DNA from: an uncultured Pirellula sp.
Lineage (GTDB): Bacteria > Planctomycetota > Planctomycetia > Pirellulales > Pirellulaceae
Assembly: GCA_903892365.1 (NCBI GenBank)
Contig: CAITIF010000443.1
Span: 1 to 10,069, forward strand
Length of the DNA stretch: 10,069 nucleotides
Direction of reading: 5' to 3'
The notes under the pieces were generated by a model. That model ran no database searches. It had not been told where the DNA came from and was given only the letters and a program-made list of their open reading frames with translations. Numbering within the stretch: position 1 is the first letter of the stretch; each line of letters opens with the position of its first letter. This document shows, piece after piece, positions 6,998 through 10,069 of the stretch. The translations under genes and the position numbers were made by a program.

Positions 6998-7605
6998 TAC
7001 CGTTTGGTCACTTCATTCCAATTCACAACATTCCAGAATGCGGCGATGTAATCAGGGCGACGATTTTGGTATTTGAGGTAGTAGGCATGCTCCCAAACGT
7101 CCAAACCAAGAATTGGCGTTCCCTCAATTCCTGCAACGGCTTTACCCATGAGCGGGCTGTCTTGATTGGCAGTTGAACCAATTTCAAGCTTTCCGTTATT
7201 CACAAACAGCCAGGCCCAACCGCTTCCAAAGCGAGTTGTGCCAGCTGCCGCAAACTTTTCCTTGAACGCGTCGAAGCTTCCGAAGGTGGCTTCGATGTCT
7301 GCCAACAAGGCTCCGCTTGGCTTACCGCCAGCGTTCCAACCGATCACTTGCCAAAAGAAAGCGTGGTTGAGGTGTCCGCCACCGTTGTTACGCACAACAT
7401 TGCGTTTGTCGTCAGGTACCGATGCCAAGTCTTTGACAAGCTCTTCGATCGACTTCGATTCGAGCGGAGTTCCTTCAATGGCTTTATTCAGGTTGGTAAT
7501 ATAGGCTTGATGATGCTTGCCATGATGGATTTCCATCGTTTTGGAGTCGATATGTGGCTCCATGGCATCGAGTGCATATGGTAGAGGGGGCAAAGTAAAA
7601 GCCAT
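6976..7605 (-). CDS. sodA: Superoxide dismutase, Fe/Mn family, Mn-type residues
   Basis: Converts two superoxide radicals to oxygen and hydrogen peroxide. The 209-residue protein has the whole Fe/Mn fold: [15 protein letters not shown] (3-17), [12 protein letters not shown] (24-35), [11 protein letters not shown] (75-85), GSGWAWLFV (127-135), ANQDSPLM (146-153), [16 protein letters not shown] (168-183) and WNVVNW (191-196). Metal ligands by alignment are H27, H81, D169 and H173. Gly77 and Gln148 (in NQDSP) are the pair that usually marks Mn enzymes rather than Fe enzymes, though cambialistic use is possible. There is no signal peptide, so it is cytoplasmic. The ATG at 7605 is supported by a GGAG eight bases upstream. 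The gene is divergent from mtnD and ends in its own hairpin terminator. Confidence 0.96.
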   Translation of the reverse strand: MAFTLPPLPYALDAMEPHIDSKTMEIHHGKHHQAYITNLNKAIEGTPLESKSIEELVKDLASVPDDKRNVVRNNGGGHLNHAFFWQVIGWNAGGKPSGALLADIEATFGSFDAFKEKFAAAGTTRFGSGWAWLFVNNGKLEIGSTANQDSPLMGKAVAGIEGTPILGLDVWEHAYYLKYQNRRPDYIAAFWNVVNWNEVTKRYEAAKKA

Positions 7606-7613
7606 GTTGGTAT

Positions 7614-7617
7614 CTCC
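7614..7617 (-). promoter_or_regulatory. Ribosome binding site of sodA
   Basis: GGAG on the - strand, eight bases before the ATG at 7605. It is one of only two clear Shine-Dalgarno sites in the window and fixes the sodA start. Confidence 0.7.
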
Positions 7618-7706
7618 AAAGGAAAGTGAAAAACGGGTTCAAACCGAGGAAAAACCGAATTGCCACGCATGTCGACGGCCAGCCCCCCCTGCGATTCATC
7701 TGGAAT

Positions 7707-7734
7707 AGTGTACGCGACCACCCATCTTTGGCCA
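7707..7734 (-). promoter_or_regulatory. Weak sigma70-like promoter candidate for sodA
   Basis: On the - strand TGGCCA (7734-7729) and TACACT (7712-7707) each match four of six consensus bases and are 16 bases apart. This would give a leader of about 100 bases. It is the best pair I could find in the divergent region, but the match is weak. Confidence 0.2.
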
Positions 7735-7754
7735 GTGGCTGGGGTTGTCGCTAG

Positions 7755-7789
7755 CCCTCGCAACCGCGGGAGGGTATCATTTTAACCCT
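7755..7789 (+). promoter_or_regulatory. Two mutually exclusive small hairpins ahead of mtnD
   Basis: CCCTC (7755-7759) can pair with GAGGG (7770-7774), and AGGGT (7771-7775) can pair with ACCCT (7785-7789). The two stems share bases 7771-7774, so only one can form at a time. They sit 38-72 bases before the mtnD ATG. Both stems are only 5 base pairs, so chance is a real alternative, and the transcript start is not known, so they may lie in promoter DNA rather than in RNA. Confidence 0.25.
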
Positions 7790-7814
7790 TCGTTTCCATC
7801 GCATTTCTTTTTCC

Positions 7815-7819
7815 AGGAG
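7815..7819 (+). promoter_or_regulatory. Ribosome binding site of mtnD
   Basis: AGGAG followed by seven bases (a T-rich spacer) and the ATG at 7827. It is a strong Shine-Dalgarno match that fixes the mtnD start. Confidence 0.8.
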
Positions 7820-7826
7820 ATTTTTT

Positions 7827-8408
7827 ATGGCCAGTGTTTTCGTACCTTCCGAACAAAAAACCATCAACGATCCCCAGGAAATTTCAGCATTCTTGAAACC
7901 CTTCGGGATTTGGTTTGAGCAATGGAAAGTGGATGGGCGCCTCAAGGAAACCGCGACTGACCAAGACATTCTCAGCGAATATGCTCCGGAGATTGAGGCC
8001 GTGAAAAAACGAGGTGGATTTGTTACCGCCGACGTCATCAACGTCAACCCCTCCACTCCCAACCTGGATGCGATGCTCCAGAAGTTCAATAAAGAGCACA
8101 CGCACGACGAAGATGAAGTGCGATTTACCGTCTCCGGAAAGGGGATTTTCCACCTTCATCCCGAAGGAGGGCCGGTGTTTGGGGTCACCGTCGAAAGCGG
8201 AGACATGATCAATGTTCCTCGCGGCACCAAGCATTGGTTCAATCTTTGTGACGATCGCCACATCCGATGCATCCGTTTCTTTGAAGATCCATCTGGTTGG
8301 ACTCCTCACTATATCGAAGAAGGGGTTCACGGTCAGTTCAGCCCAATGTGCTTCGGGACCAGCTTCGTTGCATCTTCTGAGCGTATCAAACCCACGTTTC
8401 AGGCTTAG
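7827..8408 (+). CDS. mtnD: Acireductone dioxygenase (methionine salvage)
   Basis: A cupin-fold dioxygenase that acts on the acireductone 1,2-dihydroxy-3-keto-5-methylthiopentene. With Fe2+ it yields formate and the methionine precursor 2-keto-4-methylthiobutyrate; with Ni2+ the same protein in other bacteria gives CO, formate and methylthiopropionate. The 193-residue protein shows the family metal site: H91, H93 and E97 in EHTHDEDEVRF (90-100) and H136 in VPRGTKHWFNL (130-140), with FHLHPEG (108-114) between and IRFFEDPSGW (149-158) after. The length is normal. No other methionine-salvage genes are in the window, so it is a single gene here, divergent from sodA. A strong ribosome binding site precedes it and a hairpin follows 12 bases after its stop. 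The metal cannot be told from sequence. Confidence 0.95.
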   Translation: MASVFVPSEQKTINDPQEISAFLKPFGIWFEQWKVDGRLKETATDQDILSEYAPEIEAVKKRGGFVTADVINVNPSTPNLDAMLQKFNKEHTHDEDEVRFTVSGKGIFHLHPEGGPVFGVTVESGDMINVPRGTKHWFNLCDDRHIRCIRFFEDPSGWTPHYIEEGVHGQFSPMCFGTSFVASSERIKPTFQA

Positions 8409-8420
8409 GCAAAACCTTCT

Positions 8421-8447
8421 CGCCGAATGCCCGAATTGCATTCCGCG
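8421..8447 (+). terminator. Hairpin just downstream of mtnD
   Basis: CGC-c-GAATGC (8421-8430) pairs with GCATTC-c-GCG (8438-8447) around a 7-base loop: nine pairs with a single C/C mismatch, starting 12 bases after the mtnD stop. There is no T run after it, so it may protect the 3' end or act with Rho rather than terminate by itself. Confidence 0.4.
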
Positions 8448-8477
8448 AACAACACTTGGCGAAAAACCCGAAACGGA

Positions 8478-8503
8478 AGAGCCATTTTCCGCCCGATGGC
8501 TCT
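8478..8503 (-). terminator. Hairpin downstream of the halogenase-like gene
   Basis: AGAGCCAT (8478-8485) and ATGGCTCT (8496-8503) form a perfect 8-base stem with a 10-base loop, 20 bases past the stop of the - strand gene. Going on along the - strand, a TTT lies 4 bases on and a TTTTT at 8466-8462. The T run is displaced, so this is a fair but not classical terminator. Confidence 0.4.
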
Positions 8504-8523
8504 GTCGCGCACCATTCAAGCGT

Positions 8524-10014
8524 TTATTTTGCTGCCGCAGTATGCGCCAGCCGATTACGACCTGCCGCTGAAAGCAAACCAACATTGTTCCACGGAGCTA
8601 TCGACTGGCGGATCTGATCAAGCGTTATTGTTTTTCCCAAACTGGCTGCTTGCCATATTGCCTCCCCTTCCTGTCTTAAGGCACGATCATCGCTGAGCAT
8701 GTACCCTCGAGGCCAATGCATGGGGTCTTTAGCTACATCCCGCTCAAATCCAATCGCAGATACAAAATAGTAGGCACACATTCCTAAGAACATTTCAAAA
8801 TCTGGAAGGGCTCGATAGCAAAGTCCTACAAACGTATCGATCCACCGAAGTTCGTTCTTCACGTCTGATGCATACTTATGAATCTGCTGTTCTATAGTCG
8901 ATTCGTCCCCCAAGAAGGCTTCCGATAGTCTTGCAACTCCGCTTAATGCATGCGCAATCCCACTGCTGTGCAACGGATCCACAAATCCATAAGCTGTCGG
9001 CAAGCTTACCCAGCCCGGTCCCGACGCGCGGTCGTTGCATCGGCTCAGCCGAGCCATCCAACCCCATCCACTTTCTGGTCCCACTCTGATCGACTTCGCG
9101 ACCATCTGATGAACACTTGGATAACGTTCCAACCACTCATGCCAAGTGCGTTCTCGGTCAACTTGGCTAAGCTCACGTTGGCAAACGCCCTCTGGTTGCA
9201 CAATCCCGAGACTCGTCACTCCATTCCCGAACCGAAGTGCCCAAAGCCATCCATCCTTCACGACATGATGCTGTGCGGAATCATCGCCATCAAACAACGC
9301 TTGCACGTCCGTCGGGTGCGATGGTGTTGTGCATCCAAAAGGAGCGACATCGCGAAAATGACCAAACAGAGCGGACGTTCGAGTGCGCATCCAATCCGAA
9401 TCCGGTTGGACGCCAGTCCAAGGGCGTATCCCCTGCGAGCCACCGGTCGCATCGATCAACCATTGGGACTGCACTTCTAGAGGGTGATTGTTCGGGTCTA
9501 ATAAATTGGTCTGCCAGCGATGGCCGACCGATTCGAAATGCGAGGATTGAATGGTGGTTTGCTCCAGTCCCACGGTGCCGGCCTTGACTGCTTGCTGAAA
9601 AAGCCATTGGTCCACATCGCTGCGTAACCAATGCGTATCGCTTTGAAAGTCATCGCGAGATGCCGCAACCATCATGGAATTCGAATGCAATGCATCGTCC
9701 TGGAAAGGATGCCCCTGGCGATGGTGGTAATAAGTGAAGCCACGCTTTTTCCCGCAAACCAACGAGGGGTAGGCCTGCCTCCAGGTACCGTATTTCGCTA
9801 GCGGTTCTAGCTCTCGAAGCCCCCAGCGATCTGCTAAGTGTCGCACCAAAAAGTCTGCCGTGGGGGTCGATGATTCTCCAATGGCAAATCGAGGATGCTT
9901 CGCCTGGTCCACAAGGACACACTCAAGGCCATTCTTTTGAAGTATCCATGACAAGAGCGAACCCGAAAAACCTGAGCCGACAATCGTCGCAAAGCACTCT
10001 ATTTTCTTTGGCAT
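8524..10014 (-). CDS. Tryptophan-halogenase-like FAD-dependent protein with altered catalytic motifs
   Basis: Full-length residue numbers below count from the ATG at 10014 (496 aa). The N-terminal FAD-binding loop is ATIVGSGFSGSLLSW (9-23), followed by VDQAKHPRFAIGESSTPTA (36-54), matching the GES[ST]xP region of flavin-dependent halogenases. Later come QWLIDATGGSQG (184-195), DGWLWALRFGNGVTSLGIV (254-272) and SLPTAYGFVDPLHSSGIAHA (337-356). The overall order is that of the PF04820-type halogenases. However, the halogenase WxWxIP motif reads WLWALR, the usual GDA before GFxDP reads PTA, and the catalytic-lysine region reads YGTWRQAYP (75-83) with Arg where Lys is expected. A role as a halogenase is therefore doubtful; an FAD oxidase or reductase is as likely. 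A GTG at 10050 would add 12 residues. No partner flavin reductase or biosynthetic cluster is visible. Confidence 0.8.
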   Translation of the reverse strand: MPKKIECFATIVGSGFSGSLLSWILQKNGLECVLVDQAKHPRFAIGESSTPTADFLVRHLADRWGLRELEPLAKYGTWRQAYPSLVCGKKRGFTYYHHRQGHPFQDDALHSNSMMVAASRDDFQSDTHWLRSDVDQWLFQQAVKAGTVGLEQTTIQSSHFESVGHRWQTNLLDPNNHPLEVQSQWLIDATGGSQGIRPWTGVQPDSDWMRTRTSALFGHFRDVAPFGCTTPSHPTDVQALFDGDDSAQHHVVKDGWLWALRFGNGVTSLGIVQPEGVCQRELSQVDRERTWHEWLERYPSVHQMVAKSIRVGPESGWGWMARLSRCNDRASGPGWVSLPTAYGFVDPLHSSGIAHALSGVARLSEAFLGDESTIEQQIHKYASDVKNELRWIDTFVGLCYRALPDFEMFLGMCAYYFVSAIGFERDVAKDPMHWPRGYMLSDDRALRQEGEAIWQAASLGKTITLDQIRQSIAPWNNVGLLSAAGRNRLAHTAAAK

Positions 10015-10018
10015 GCGA

Positions 10019-10056
10019 TTCTCAATTCTCAACCTTGTGCACAATCGCACAATCGC
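10019..10056. repeat. Short tandem repeats and palindrome in leader of the halogenase-like gene
   Basis: Directly upstream of the - strand ATG at 10014 lie two different perfect tandem duplications: TTCTCAA twice (10019-10032) and GCACAATC twice plus GC (10039-10056). Between and overlapping them is the palindrome TTGTGCACAA (10035-10044). Together they fill nearly the whole visible leader and could be an operator array or replication-slippage products. Confidence 0.5.
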
Positions 10057-10069
10057 TTCACTTCTGGCA

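Noticed and set aside
7606..7826. SAM or other known riboswitch ahead of mtnD
   Set aside because: The leader is too short and lacks the multi-helix layout of known SAM riboswitches; only small 5-base stems are visible.
7884..8585. Open frame of 233 codons on the - strand opposite mtnD
   Set aside because: It lies wholly opposite a clear acireductone dioxygenase and its 3' neighbour, has odd composition and no recognisable motif; it is a codon-bias shadow.
8950..9480. Open frame of 176 codons on the + strand opposite the halogenase-like gene
   Set aside because: It is antisense to a well-supported FAD protein, with no family motif or ribosome site.
10015..10050. GTG at 10050 as the start of the halogenase-like gene
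   Set aside because: The extra 12 residues are encoded by the tandem-repeat leader, and the ATG at 10014 already puts the FAD-binding loop at the usual distance.

Overview
The window looks like ordinary chromosomal DNA from a Gram-negative-type bacterium. The proteins (a class II DAHP synthase, a membrane PP2C phosphatase, a YkgJ-type cysteine protein, a halogenase-like flavoprotein with an LPTA...GFVDPL motif) and the rarity of clear Shine-Dalgarno sites suggest a planctomycete of the Pirellula/Rhodopirellula type. That placement is an inference from protein flavour, not a measured phylogeny. G+C is moderate by eye. I see no mobile elements, CRISPR arrays, tRNA or rRNA genes, and every gap between genes is shorter than 300 bases.

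Left part, + strand (1-4810): the 3' end of a SpoU/TrmH-type RNA methyltransferase, then after an 88-base gap a tightly packed run of four genes: a PP2C protein phosphatase with two membrane helices, a CinA-like protein, a small Rieske [2Fe-2S] ferredoxin and BioA of biotin synthesis. The last two junctions are each 8-base stop/start overlaps, so cinA, the Rieske gene and bioA are almost certainly co-transcribed and translationally coupled. The PP2C gene, 27 bases upstream of cinA, probably heads the unit.

Middle part, - strand (4861-7605): the class II DAHP synthase that opens the shikimate pathway, a YkgJ-family cysteine-cluster protein, and a superoxide dismutase with Mn-type diagnostic residues. 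The dismutase gene ends in a good hairpin terminator that encloses its stop codon. A second, longer hairpin lies between it and the YkgJ gene, so these genes are probably separate units although they point the same way.

Right part (7606-10069): a 221-base divergent region separates sodA from mtnD (acireductone dioxygenase, methionine salvage) on the + strand. mtnD converges on a halogenase-like FAD protein on the - strand, with two hairpins in the gap between them. The leader of the halogenase-like gene carries two short tandem repeats and a 10-base palindrome.

No obviously new multi-gene system is visible. The points most worth a second look are the CinA C-terminal domain that has lost its deamidase motif, the Rieske protein locked between cinA and bioA, the halogenase-like protein lacking the usual catalytic residues, and the structured regions around sodA and in the mtnD leader.
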